From: an uncultured Kineothrix sp.
Lineage (GTDB): Bacteria > Bacillota > Clostridia > Lachnospirales > Lachnospiraceae
DNA: 64,000 nucleotides
NCBI GenBank assembly: GCA_910588855.1
Contig: CAJUSR010000001.1
Coordinates: 62,001 to 126,000, forward strand
Direction: 5' to 3'
Shown here: positions 17,716 to 25,015 of the stretch, piece after piece
How the letters are laid out: each line of letters begins with the position of its first letter
Numbering within the stretch: position 1 is the first letter of the stretch
Program-made: the position numbers and the translations under genes
The notes under the pieces: model-generated
What the model was told of the DNA's origin: nothing
The model's input: the letters and a program-made list of their open reading frames with translations, nothing else
Databases searched by the model: none

Positions 17716-17775
17716 GAACGTTCGCTTTCAGTGTTCGCGTTCGCTTCCTGAACGTTCGCTTTCCGAACGTTCACT
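17716..17775. repeat. Clustered GAACGTTCGCTTTC repeats
   Basis: GAACGTTCGCTTTC and close variants occur about four times in 60 bp, each containing the palindrome GAACGTTC. The cluster covers the 3' end of the gene at 17728-18123 and produces its odd serine-glutamate-arginine tail. It could be an iteron-like binding site or a repeat insertion. Confidence 0.6.
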
Positions 17776-18123
17776 TAAACAAATACCCACCCTTTGAAAT
17801 GTTTTCTTCACTGTATGCGCATTCGTTTCTTCCACTGTTATTTCCTCTGCTTCCGCTACCCATACGGCCAAAGCAAGATCATTTTCCTCATTGTCATAAT
17901 CATGATCAATAATGACGATCAAGTACCGGCCAAAGTTCTGACGTAGTACATATATCATACCTTCTACTACAGGCGCATCAACAAGTTCTGCCCCTATGAC
18001 CACACATTCCCTGAACAGCAGATCAAATGTAGGGCTGTCAATTACAGTAGCCCATATTACTGCATCTTCCTTTGCCCTGAAATACCGCCCACCAGCATGA
18101 GCAACAAAACCTTTCTCAATCAC
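17728..18123 (-). CDS. Hypothetical protein with repeat-derived tail
   Basis: This is a 131-residue frame. Residues 1-105 look like a compact soluble domain (FVAHAGGRYFRAKEDAVIWA, DHDYDNEENDLALAVWVAEA). The last 18 residues are a serine-glutamate-arginine run encoded by the GAACGTTCGC repeats. It lies 220 bp downstream of the primase-helicase. No family recognised. The tail suggests that the repeat replaced the original end. Confidence 0.5.
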   Translation of the reverse strand: MIEKGFVAHAGGRYFRAKEDAVIWATVIDSPTFDLLFRECVVIGAELVDAPVVEGMIYVLRQNFGRYLIVIIDHDYDNEENDLALAVWVAEAEEITVEETNAHTVKKTFQRVGICLSERSESERSGSEREH

Positions 18124-18342
18124 TTTTTTATCTCCCTTCTATGTCACCAGCTACAAGCTACAGAAAAACCCTATTTCTTATTATTTTTATATAATATAGA
18201 TATACTGATAGAGAAAATAATATAAAAATATAATAATATTAAAGGAATTATACATATATGTAGCTTCCGTAGCTGATTGCATTTTTTATTGATTTTACAG
18301 TATCTTTTCAAGCTACACATAAGCTGTAAAAGGCTACAGAAG

Positions 18343-20232
18343 CTACTTTTTTCTATACCGCCTGACCTGCTGCCCGCCTACGCGTGTAGGGTAGGTTTCC
18401 ACTCCAAACATATCTGCTACAGATTTACCAAACATGATTTTTGTTTCAGGATTGATCCCGGATTCATTACAATATACTTTGTAAGCGGCATAAACATCCG
18501 TTACCGTTTCCCGGAAAAGATAACCTTCGTCACGCTCTGAAAAGAATGCCTTAATAGGATCATTCATAAGGTCATATTCATGGGCCGCCTGTTCCGTTGC
18601 TTCTGACCTTGTAAAGCCTTTGTTCTCTGTGATGCGTTTCAGCCCCTCAATTCCCAGCTTGATCAGATATTCCATACATTCACTTTGAAGCAGCTTCTTT
18701 TTTATCTCTGGATCATAATCTGGCAGATCACTGGTAAAGTGCGCATTGAAGGGGATAATGACCAGACGGCGCAACACAGCCCCGGTCTTATCCTTCATCC
18801 GTGGTATGTCATTAGCAGAAAACAGCAGCTTTATATACGGATTGAACTCAAACGGATCCTGACCTTTCCTTTCTGCCTTGATACGGTTCCCGGTCACTAT
18901 CTTTTTGAAAATGCTGACCTGCGATCCCTGCATGAAGTCATCCGATATATCGTCACCGATGTTCGCCAGCTTCCCGAACATCATTGAAGTGGTGAAGCGA
19001 TCCCCCAGTTCTTTAGCGTCCAGTGCTGATATATTATCCTCACCCAAAACAGCCTTGACCAGATCAAGGAATGTGCTTTTTCCGTTGTCCTTATCTCCTG
19101 TTAACATGAATGAACTTTTATACGCATTCGATCTATAGAAGCAGTAGCCAATACATTCTTCAAGCAGGGAACGGATCGCAGGATCGTCACACGCCAGCCT
19201 GTTCAGCGTATGGTCAGCCAGTTCACTGAACGCCGCTGAATTGTAATCCCACGGGATCTTGTTTGTCATTACTATGTTCGGTGAAAAGTCCTGCATGGTG
19301 TCCGTTACCACGTCATATATACCGTTCTTGAAAGCAACATAACGGGCATCAGCCGGCTGTTTTTCTTCTGCATTGTCATTCAGACAGTCCATTACTTCCG
19401 CTTTCTGGTTTTTCCTGATAGCTGGTATATATGACCGCATTACTTTAAAAATAGCAGCAGTGTCAGAAATATAAATTCCTTCCCGGTAAATGTGTAGCTT
19501 TCCGCTGATTTTTATAATATGGTCTGTATTCCTGATATAATCAGCAAACTTGTTGAATAGAAATGTGGAACCGTTGAAAAACACAGGCTTTTTGAAAGCG
19601 TCATCCCTCAAAATGGTTTCTATCTCCTGATCGGAAAGCGGATCCTTCAGGACGAACCTGTTAATAATGCGGATCGCTTCCCGTGTTTCCTCTACGCTGT
19701 AGTCGTTGCTCTGCAAGCGTAAGATATAATTAAACAATTCCTGATTCCGTCCGTCACCCGCCGCCATATCCAGAAATTCAGCCTTGATCTTCCCCACGGG
19801 CAAAAGCCACTTAGGAACTTCCTGATATTCCACGCCCGGCTCAACATCCCATTCACAAAAACGTTCTTCTCCATCCGTTTTCAGGACTTCATAAGACGCA
19901 ACATAACCCACCTTAATATCAGCAGTCAGACCTATGGCAAGGCGTGTATGTGTCTTGCACTGGTGAAGCTGCGTGTTCCTGAAAATGAAATGCTTCCCCC
20001 GGCGGGTACAGATCACCCGGCAATTCAGCTGAAATTCTTCCACAATATCCATCAGTATTTCAGACTGTTCAGGATCGTCAATGTCTATGAACATGGTATT
20101 TTTTGCAAGGATCCCGGCATACTCCGGGAGTGACTGCACCTGTTCCAGCGTCTTGAAGTCCGTCCTGTCCTTGAACTTTTCGGCTGCCTGTTTGTTTTTG
20201 GTTTTTATGTAGCCTTTATATAAATCATTCAT
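18343..20232 (-). CDS. Primase-helicase of P4/D5 type (replication protein)
   Basis: This is a 629-residue replication protein. The N-terminal 200 residues look like a primase/polymerase domain (NTMFIDIDDPEQSEI and VICTRRGKHFIFRN). The C-terminal half is an SF3 helicase with Walker A GDKDNGKST near residue 378, Walker B-like LANIGDDIS, and motif C LLFSANDIPRMKD followed by an arginine finger (GAVLRRLVIIPF). A D5_N/PriCT-type linker lies between. It unwinds and primes element DNA, so the element may replicate after excision. A run of direct and inverted AT repeats at 18170-18260 follows its 3' end and could be an origin. The ATG at 20232 lacks a strong ribosome binding site. Confidence 0.85.
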   Translation of the reverse strand: MNDLYKGYIKTKNKQAAEKFKDRTDFKTLEQVQSLPEYAGILAKNTMFIDIDDPEQSEILMDIVEEFQLNCRVICTRRGKHFIFRNTQLHQCKTHTRLAIGLTADIKVGYVASYEVLKTDGEERFCEWDVEPGVEYQEVPKWLLPVGKIKAEFLDMAAGDGRNQELFNYILRLQSNDYSVEETREAIRIINRFVLKDPLSDQEIETILRDDAFKKPVFFNGSTFLFNKFADYIRNTDHIIKISGKLHIYREGIYISDTAAIFKVMRSYIPAIRKNQKAEVMDCLNDNAEEKQPADARYVAFKNGIYDVVTDTMQDFSPNIVMTNKIPWDYNSAAFSELADHTLNRLACDDPAIRSLLEECIGYCFYRSNAYKSSFMLTGDKDNGKSTFLDLVKAVLGEDNISALDAKELGDRFTTSMMFGKLANIGDDISDDFMQGSQVSIFKKIVTGNRIKAERKGQDPFEFNPYIKLLFSANDIPRMKDKTGAVLRRLVIIPFNAHFTSDLPDYDPEIKKKLLQSECMEYLIKLGIEGLKRITENKGFTRSEATEQAAHEYDLMNDPIKAFFSERDEGYLFRETVTDVYAAYKVYCNESGINPETKIMFGKSVADMFGVETYPTRVGGQQVRRYRKK

Positions 20233-20252
20233 TTTTTTGCGCCACCTTCTTT

Positions 20253-20394
20253 CTAATCTAATGTAGCCAGAAGTTCCACCGCTTCACTAAACCTACACTG
20301 GCAGATCAGCGCTTCCTGTTCTATTCTGGTTCTATGGTCAATTTCTGACTGTAGCTTTTGGATCTCAATAATTTTTTGTTAGAATATCTTCCAT
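20253..20394 (-). pseudogene. Small gene broken by a one-base frameshift in an A6 run
   Basis: The ATG at 20394 reads MEDILTK and then hits a stop. If one A of the A6 run at 20372-20377 is skipped, the frame continues IIEIQKLQSEIDHRTRIEQE and ALICQCRFSEAVELLATLD to a stop at 20253, a plausible coiled-coil protein of 46 residues. This may be a real mutation, slippage-dependent expression, or a sequencing error. Confidence 0.6.
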
Positions 20395-20397
20395 ACT

Positions 20398-20423
20398 CCC
20401 TTTTCCTTCCACAGCCGCCGCAC
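20398..20423 (+). repeat. Direct repeat of 26 bp, copy 1
   Basis: The block from CCCTTTTCCTTCC to ACAGCCGCCGCAC is identical at 21189-21214. The pair flanks the divergent repressor genes. Confidence 0.9.
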
Positions 20424-20429
20424 CGCTGT

Positions 20430-20627
20430 TTAATTGGTTTCCAAAATTTCAGTTACATCCACACCAAGTGCAGAAGCCATTCTTCCAGCCGATACCGTTG
20501 ACACTTCTCTTTGATTTAGTAAAACATTGATCCTTGTCCGGCTCACACCGTAAGCATTTGCAAGAGCCTGAACAGTCATTTTCTTTCTGGCCATGCAAAT
20601 ATTGATTTTATCCCTGCTTATTCTCAT
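20430..20627 (-). CDS. Cro-like XRE-family regulator
   Basis: This is a 65-residue helix-turn-helix protein: KMTVQALANAYGVSRTRINVLLNQ, then VSAGRMASALGVDVTEILE. It is divergent from the larger repressor at 20765, with 137 bp between the starts. This is a typical lysogeny-type switch, with this protein as the likely Cro or early activator. The AT-rich intergenic region contains TTGTCAA-type and TTTGCTAT repeats that may be operators (20640-20760). Confidence 0.8.
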   Translation of the reverse strand: MRISRDKINICMARKKMTVQALANAYGVSRTRINVLLNQREVSTVSAGRMASALGVDVTEILETN

Positions 20628-20764
20628 ACTTTTACCTACCTTTCTTTAATAGCATAATGGTGTTTGTACTTGACATTTTAACACCATTATGCTATATTTG
20701 TCAATAACAAATTGCTTTCTATACACCAATTTGCTATCATTCTTTGGTAAGGGGGTGTATTGCA

Positions 20765-21184
20765 ATGTCAGATTTAGCACACAAATTAAGGCAATTACGA
20801 ATAGACCATAATTTAAAACAACGGCAACTTGCTGAAAAATTAAATGTTTCACAAAATGCAGTCTTTAATTGGGAAAACGGAAAGCGGACACCTACACCTG
20901 ATATGATCAAACAAATAGCAAATCATTTTCAGGTATCCCCATCTTACCTTATGGGTTGGGATGAAGAACTAAAGAAAACAACACATTTTTTTGACTATCT
21001 CGAACTGCTGGGATATGAAATAAATGAAAGTCCTTATGATGATAAGTGGGAAATCACCATAAAGGAATCCGGGCAGAAAATATATATAAGTTCTGCTGAA
21101 ATGAATCTTTTAGAAAGTACTACCAAAGAGAATATTTATTTACGAATTTTTAACTATCTGCATGATGAAAAGCATGATCAATAG
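20765..21184 (+). CDS. CI-like XRE-family repressor
   Basis: This is a 139-residue regulator. An N-terminal XRE helix-turn-helix covers residues 5-60 (LRQLRIDHNLKQRQLAEKLN, VSQNAVFNWENGKRTP). A small C-terminal domain ends FLRIFNYLHDE-like. There is no peptidase S24 motif, so control by ImmR-type or other antagonism is more likely than RecA-driven self-cleavage. The start at 20765 follows AAGGGGGTG. It lies directly upstream of the integrase, which suits control of integration and excision. Confidence 0.8.
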   Translation: MSDLAHKLRQLRIDHNLKQRQLAEKLNVSQNAVFNWENGKRTPTPDMIKQIANHFQVSPSYLMGWDEELKKTTHFFDYLELLGYEINESPYDDKWEITIKESGQKIYISSAEMNLLESTTKENIYLRIFNYLHDEKHDQ

Positions 21185-21188
21185 CTTG

Positions 21189-21214
21189 CCCTTTTCCTTC
21201 CACAGCCGCCGCAC
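21189..21214 (+). repeat. Direct repeat of 26 bp, copy 2
   Basis: Identical to 20398-20423. This copy lies between the repressor stop and the integrase start. Confidence 0.9.
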
Positions 21215-21243
21215 GGCCAGAATGGAAAGGAATGGTGTAAATT

Positions 21244-22521
21244 ATGACAGGTGGAACAAGAAAACGTGGTGCAACATGGTCTTATTATTTTGACCTCGGT
21301 ACAATTAACGGCAAACGCCAGAAGAAGGAAAAAGGCGGCTTTAAGACCAAAAAGGAAGCGGAAGCGGCACTTGCCAAAGCAATCAATGAATACAATAATG
21401 CGGGGCAGCTGTTTGAACCTTCCAACGTCACAGTATCGGACTATCTGGATCAGTGGTATGATCTGTACTGCAAGCCGAACCTGAAATACAATACACAAGT
21501 GGGCTATCTGCGGATCATGGAAGGGCATTTGAAGCCCCGGTTCGGCCAGTACCGCTTAAAGGCCGTCACTGCTGCCACATTACAGGAATACGCCAACAAG
21601 CTGAAAATGGACGGGCTGGCAAAGCACTCTATAACCGGGATCCTCTCCGTGTTCGGTGCGGCGCTGGACTATGCCGTTGAACCGCTCCACTATCTTCCGG
21701 CTAACCCTATGCGCTATGTAAAATATCCCAAAGTGGAGAAGAAGCCCCGTGAAAGGATCATCCTGACGCTGGAAGAATGGCAGCAGATCATTGACAAGTT
21801 CCCGGCTGGTTCCCGTTACCACATCCCCCTGATGATCGGATTTTATACGGGCCTGCGGATCAGCGAAGCCTTTGCCCTGACATGGGATGACATAGACCTT
21901 GAAAACAAGACCTTGACCGTCAACAAGCAGATTGTGAAGCGGAACTTCGGGGCTGATGTCCGCAAGGCCGTGGAAAAGACCGGGAAAAAGGAAATGCGTT
22001 CCTCATGGTACTTCACCACAACCAAAACAGCGTCTTCCATGCGCACCGTAAAGTTTGGCGATACCCTCTATCAGGCATTAAAACAAGAGCGCACCGCCCA
22101 GCTGAAAAACGAACTGAAATACAGTGAATATTATACAATCCACGTCCTGAAAAAAGAGGTTGACGAAAAAGGGAATGATATGCAGCGCATTGTTCCTATC
22201 CAAAAGTGCGTTGAATCGGCCTTGCCTCGTGTCCGTATGGTCTGCATAGCGGAAAACGGGGAATACACTTCCACGGATTCTTTCAAGTATTGTGCCCGGG
22301 TGATCCACAAGGAACTGCTGCTTGCCTTTGATTACCACTCCCTGCGGCACACCCACGCCACGGTACTGATCGAATCCGGCGCTGACGTGAAGGACGTACA
22401 GGCCCGGCTGGGCCACTCCAACATCCAGACCACCTTGCAGACCTATGTACATGATACGGAAGTCATGGCGGCACGTTCCGTTGATCTCTTTGAACAGGCA
22501 GCAGGCCGGAAAACTTCATAG
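21244..22521 (+). CDS. int: Tyrosine integrase of the rlmD-integrated element
   Basis: This is a 425-residue phage-type tyrosine recombinase. The N-terminal AP2-like arm-binding domain covers residues 8-50 (RGATWSYYFDLGTINGKRQK), followed by a SAM-like core-binding domain. The catalytic domain has Arg in TGLRISEAF (about residue 203), HSLRHTH (about 366), LGHSNIQTT and the nucleophile Tyr in LQTYVHD (about 401). It sits at the right end, 170 bp from attR, as expected. A strong terminator follows. It mediates integration into the 3' end of rlmD. Confidence 0.93.
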   Translation: MTGGTRKRGATWSYYFDLGTINGKRQKKEKGGFKTKKEAEAALAKAINEYNNAGQLFEPSNVTVSDYLDQWYDLYCKPNLKYNTQVGYLRIMEGHLKPRFGQYRLKAVTAATLQEYANKLKMDGLAKHSITGILSVFGAALDYAVEPLHYLPANPMRYVKYPKVEKKPRERIILTLEEWQQIIDKFPAGSRYHIPLMIGFYTGLRISEAFALTWDDIDLENKTLTVNKQIVKRNFGADVRKAVEKTGKKEMRSSWYFTTTKTASSMRTVKFGDTLYQALKQERTAQLKNELKYSEYYTIHVLKKEVDEKGNDMQRIVPIQKCVESALPRVRMVCIAENGEYTSTDSFKYCARVIHKELLLAFDYHSLRHTHATVLIESGADVKDVQARLGHSNIQTTLQTYVHDTEVMAARSVDLFEQAAGRKTS

Positions 22522-22530
22522 AATACCAAA

Positions 22531-22571
22531 AGAGGGCTGAACAGCAGAAGTTCACCGCTGTTCAGCCCTCT
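22531..22571 (+). terminator. Integrase terminator
   Basis: AGAGGGCTGAACAGC and GCTGTTCAGCCCTCT form a perfect 15-bp stem with an 11-nt loop, just after the integrase stop. Confidence 0.85.
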
Positions 22572-22600
22572 CTTAACGTTTTGGGTAGTTTTTCAGAATT

Positions 22601-22622
22601 ACGGTGGCAAATCGGTGGCAAA
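22601..22622 (+). repeat. Right arm-type integrase repeat
   Basis: This is a pair of GGTGGCAAA boxes matching the left-end copy at 14951-14972 with one difference and in the same orientation. Confidence 0.7.
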
Positions 22623-22659
22623 CCACCTATTTTCACACCCTCTAAAGCCTTAAAAACCC

Positions 22660-24042
22660 TTATTTTATGCGGCTTAAACAGCAAATAGTTTCCACATTCG
22701 CCGTCCAAGGGAACTGATCCACCGCTGCCGCCCGTTCCACTTCATATCCATTCTCCAAAAACACCTCCAAATCCCTCACAAGGGTGGTAGGTTTGCAAGA
22801 AATATAAATCAGCCGTTCCACCCCATAGCCTATAATCTTCTTCAAAGCCTTCAGGTGAACACCGTCTCTTGGCGGGTCTAATATAATAAAATCCGGTTTT
22901 TCATCTATCTCATCTATTACCTTCAGCACATCCCCGGCAATAAATTCACAGTTATCCAAACGATTCATTTCCGCATTTTTCCGAGCTGCTTCTACGGCTT
23001 CCTCCACAATTTCCACACCGATTACTTTCCCCGCCACATCCGACATCATTTGGGCTATGGTTCCTGTACCGCTGTACAAATCAAAAACCGTCTGCATCTT
23101 TTTATCGCTTCCGGCAGAGAGCCCAATATACTCTTTCACAGTCTTGTAAAGCACTTCCGCACCATAAGTATTCGTTTGGAAAAAAGAAAACTCCGATATC
23201 CTGAATTTCAACCCAAGTAGTTCATCATAAAAATAATCCTGCCCGTACAATATTTCTGTTCCTTCATTTTGCACTACATCAGCATTCGAGTCATTTTTTG
23301 TATGGAGGATACCCACAATTTTCCCCTCCAGTTCCAATTGCAGCAACGCATCCGAGAAAGGCGCTAAATCATGTTCTTCCTGTGTCGTTGTCACTAATGC
23401 AATTAATATTTCCCCTGTCTTTGCCGCTTTCCGCACCAATAAATGCCGCAAATACCCTTCATGCCGCAGCCTATGGAAAAAACTTACCTTTCTATCCGAA
23501 AAATAATCTAACGCACACTTTAAGATTTTCCGATAATCCCCGTCCACAATCCGGCATCCATCTACTGTCACGATATCATAAAAGCTTCCTCTTTTATGCA
23601 TCCCCAAAGCCAGCGGACCGTCTTTCTCCTCATCTCCAAAAGAAAATTCCATCTTATTCCTATATTCATACGGCATCGGGCTCGGCTTGATTCCTTCATA
23701 CACATATTCCTTTTTCTGCTTCCACAGCACAGATTCCAACAACTTTTTCACCTGTTCTTCTTTGATTCTAAGCTGCTCCTCATACCGAAGGGATAGGTAA
23801 GTACATCCCCCGCAACCCCCAAAACAGGAACACGGACTCCCCGTCTCCAAGGGGGATTTTTCCAGCACTTCTAACAGCCTCCCTTCAGCTTTCCCTTTCC
23901 TTGCCTTACTCACCCTAAAAGAAACCCGCTGCCCTGGCAACGCATTTTTCACTACACAGCTTCCTTCCTCGCACACTACAATCCCTTTGTTTGGAAACTC
24001 TATCCGTTCTACCGTTCCTTCCAATATTTCTCCCTTTTTCAT
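22660..24042 (-). CDS. rlmD: 23S rRNA (uracil-C5) methyltransferase RlmD/RumA
   Basis: This is a 460-residue AdoMet-dependent rRNA m5U methyltransferase. A TRAM domain covers residues 1-60. It is followed by CSCFGGCGGCTYL, the cysteine cluster that binds 4Fe-4S. The Rossmann core reads VFDLYSGTGTIAQMM and LDPPRDG, and the catalytic cysteine lies in YISCKPTTLVRDL. The integrated element starts within the last codons: the tail TANVETICCLSRIK is element-supplied and the old tail remains at 14782-14835. The gene therefore stays functional after integration. Confidence 0.93.
   Translation of the reverse strand: MKKGEILEGTVERIEFPNKGIVVCEEGSCVVKNALPGQRVSFRVSKARKGKAEGRLLEVLEKSPLETGSPCSCFGGCGGCTYLSLRYEEQLRIKEEQVKKLLESVLWKQKKEYVYEGIKPSPMPYEYRNKMEFSFGDEEKDGPLALGMHKRGSFYDIVTVDGCRIVDGDYRKILKCALDYFSDRKVSFFHRLRHEGYLRHLLVRKAAKTGEILIALVTTTQEEHDLAPFSDALLQLELEGKIVGILHTKNDSNADVVQNEGTEILYGQDYFYDELLGLKFRISEFSFFQTNTYGAEVLYKTVKEYIGLSAGSDKKMQTVFDLYSGTGTIAQMMSDVAGKVIGVEIVEEAVEAARKNAEMNRLDNCEFIAGDVLKVIDEIDEKPDFIILDPPRDGVHLKALKKIIGYGVERLIYISCKPTTLVRDLEVFLENGYEVERAAAVDQFPWTANVETICCLSRIK
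22690..22704 (+). other. attR core within rlmD 3' end
   Basis: TTCCACATTCGCCGT, identical to 14821-14835. It encodes the TANVE segment of RlmD. Confidence 0.85.
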
Positions 24043-24179
24043 ATGTTTCCATACACTCCTTCCTAATTCTTCATCCCTATACCCTATACCTTCTTATTCC
24101 CATTCCCCTTTGGCACGCAATGTGCAGCCTGTCCAATATTTTTGTGCAGTCCGGCAATTCCCCTTTCGGAAATGTGTTC

Positions 24180-24374
24180 CTAATGTTTATTTTTTATCTT
24201 ACTAAACCCTACAATGATACTTTCACCTGTATCTACTATTCTTTCAAGAACCTCAACTAACTTTTCCTGAGTCATTCCAGGCGGAATTATTGTATAGTCT
24301 ACATTTATACCCCAAGTTTCCTTATATTTCTGTTCCAATATTCGTATTTTTTCCAAGGCCTCTTTATTTAGCAT
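24180..24374 (-). CDS. Small hypothetical protein
   Basis: This is a 64-residue protein (MLNKEALEKIRILEQKYKET...) with a central proline-rich turn (VDYTIIPPGMTQEKLVEVLER). A GAGGT box lies upstream of the ATG at 24374. It is 137 bp upstream of rlmD on the same strand. No family recognised. Confidence 0.5.
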   Translation of the reverse strand: MLNKEALEKIRILEQKYKETWGINVDYTIIPPGMTQEKLVEVLERIVDTGESIIVGFSKIKNKH

Positions 24375-24416
24375 CTTTGTTACCTCAACAACAAAATCCC
24401 CAAAAGGAACTTAGGC

Positions 24417-24514
24417 AAAAAAGTGTCTTCGACACTTCAATTTATTTCCTTCTGGCAAAAGACAGGACTTTCTTATATGGTAAAAAACGGAATGTACTAA
24501 GTACGTACATTCCG
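24417..24514 (-). terminator. Double-hairpin terminator, dispersed repeat copy A
   Basis: Read on the minus strand, CGGAATGTAC...GTACATTCCG followed by TTTTTT is a 10-bp-stem terminator (24488-24514). About 60 bp further on, AAGTGTCGAAGACACTT plus TTTT forms a second. The second hairpin and the spacer (GGAAAGTCC-like, CCAGAAGGA, ATTGAAG) recur at 47527-47595. It ends the transcript of the 24572-24862 gene. Confidence 0.7.
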
Positions 24515-24571
24515 CCCTATTCCTATTCTATATGATATTTCCCTGCTCCTGCCAACAACAATTCTTAGCTG

Positions 24572-24862
24572 TTATTCTTCGGAATCTTCCTCCTGGCTGT
24601 CTTCTTCATCATCTTCATCTTCAAAGAAGTCATCATCGAAATCATCGTCAAAGTCGTCTTCAAAATCTTCCAGATAATCCGGTTTCAAATAACGGTAAAC
24701 CGCATATGCAATTCCAGCTACTGCTGCTACTGCGCCAACTACTGCCAAAATCCAAAGTACAGTATCGCAGCATTTGCACTTCTTTTCCTCTTCCTTCTTG
24801 CCTAACAGCTCGTTAATCCTCGACATATCAATATATTCTTCTAATTTGTTTAATCTGTTCAT
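24572..24862 (-). CDS. Small single-pass membrane protein with acidic tail
   Basis: This is a 96-residue protein. An N-terminal helix (MNRLNKLEEYIDMSRINELL) is followed by a CKCC cysteine cluster and one membrane segment (TVLWILAVVGAVAAVAGIAY). The last 35 residues are almost entirely Asp, Glu and Phe. I recall similar small proteins in Lachnospiraceae, without known function. It is monocistronic and ends at a double terminator. Confidence 0.65.
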   Translation of the reverse strand: MNRLNKLEEYIDMSRINELLGKKEEEKKCKCCDTVLWILAVVGAVAAVAGIAYAVYRYLKPDYLEDFEDDFDDDFDDDFFEDEDDEEDSQEEDSEE

Positions 24863-25015
24863 AACCTATACCTCTCTTCGTCTTTACTTGGTTTATTGTT
24901 GCCTTGCAGGACGTAAATTATCATTGATACCTTTTCCAACTTCTGCAAAATCATCAAACCTTTTTTCTATAATATAACACTAATTCCAAAAATTTACTAT
25001 AAAAATTTGATAAAT

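Larger units (their letters stand above)
14821..22704. mobile_element. Integrative element of 7.9 kb in the 3' end of rlmD (phage-satellite or plasmid-like)
   Basis: The ends are defined by a 15-bp direct repeat, a displaced rlmD tail on the left, and paired integrase arm-type repeats near both ends. It carries a tyrosine integrase, a cI/cro-like divergent repressor pair, a primase-helicase of the P4/D5 type, a ParB-like/DUF5839 protein, a ribbon-helix-helix protein and several small genes. There are no capsid, terminase, relaxase or conjugation genes. Size and content fit a phage satellite or an integrated replicon. The type is inferred. Confidence 0.8.
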
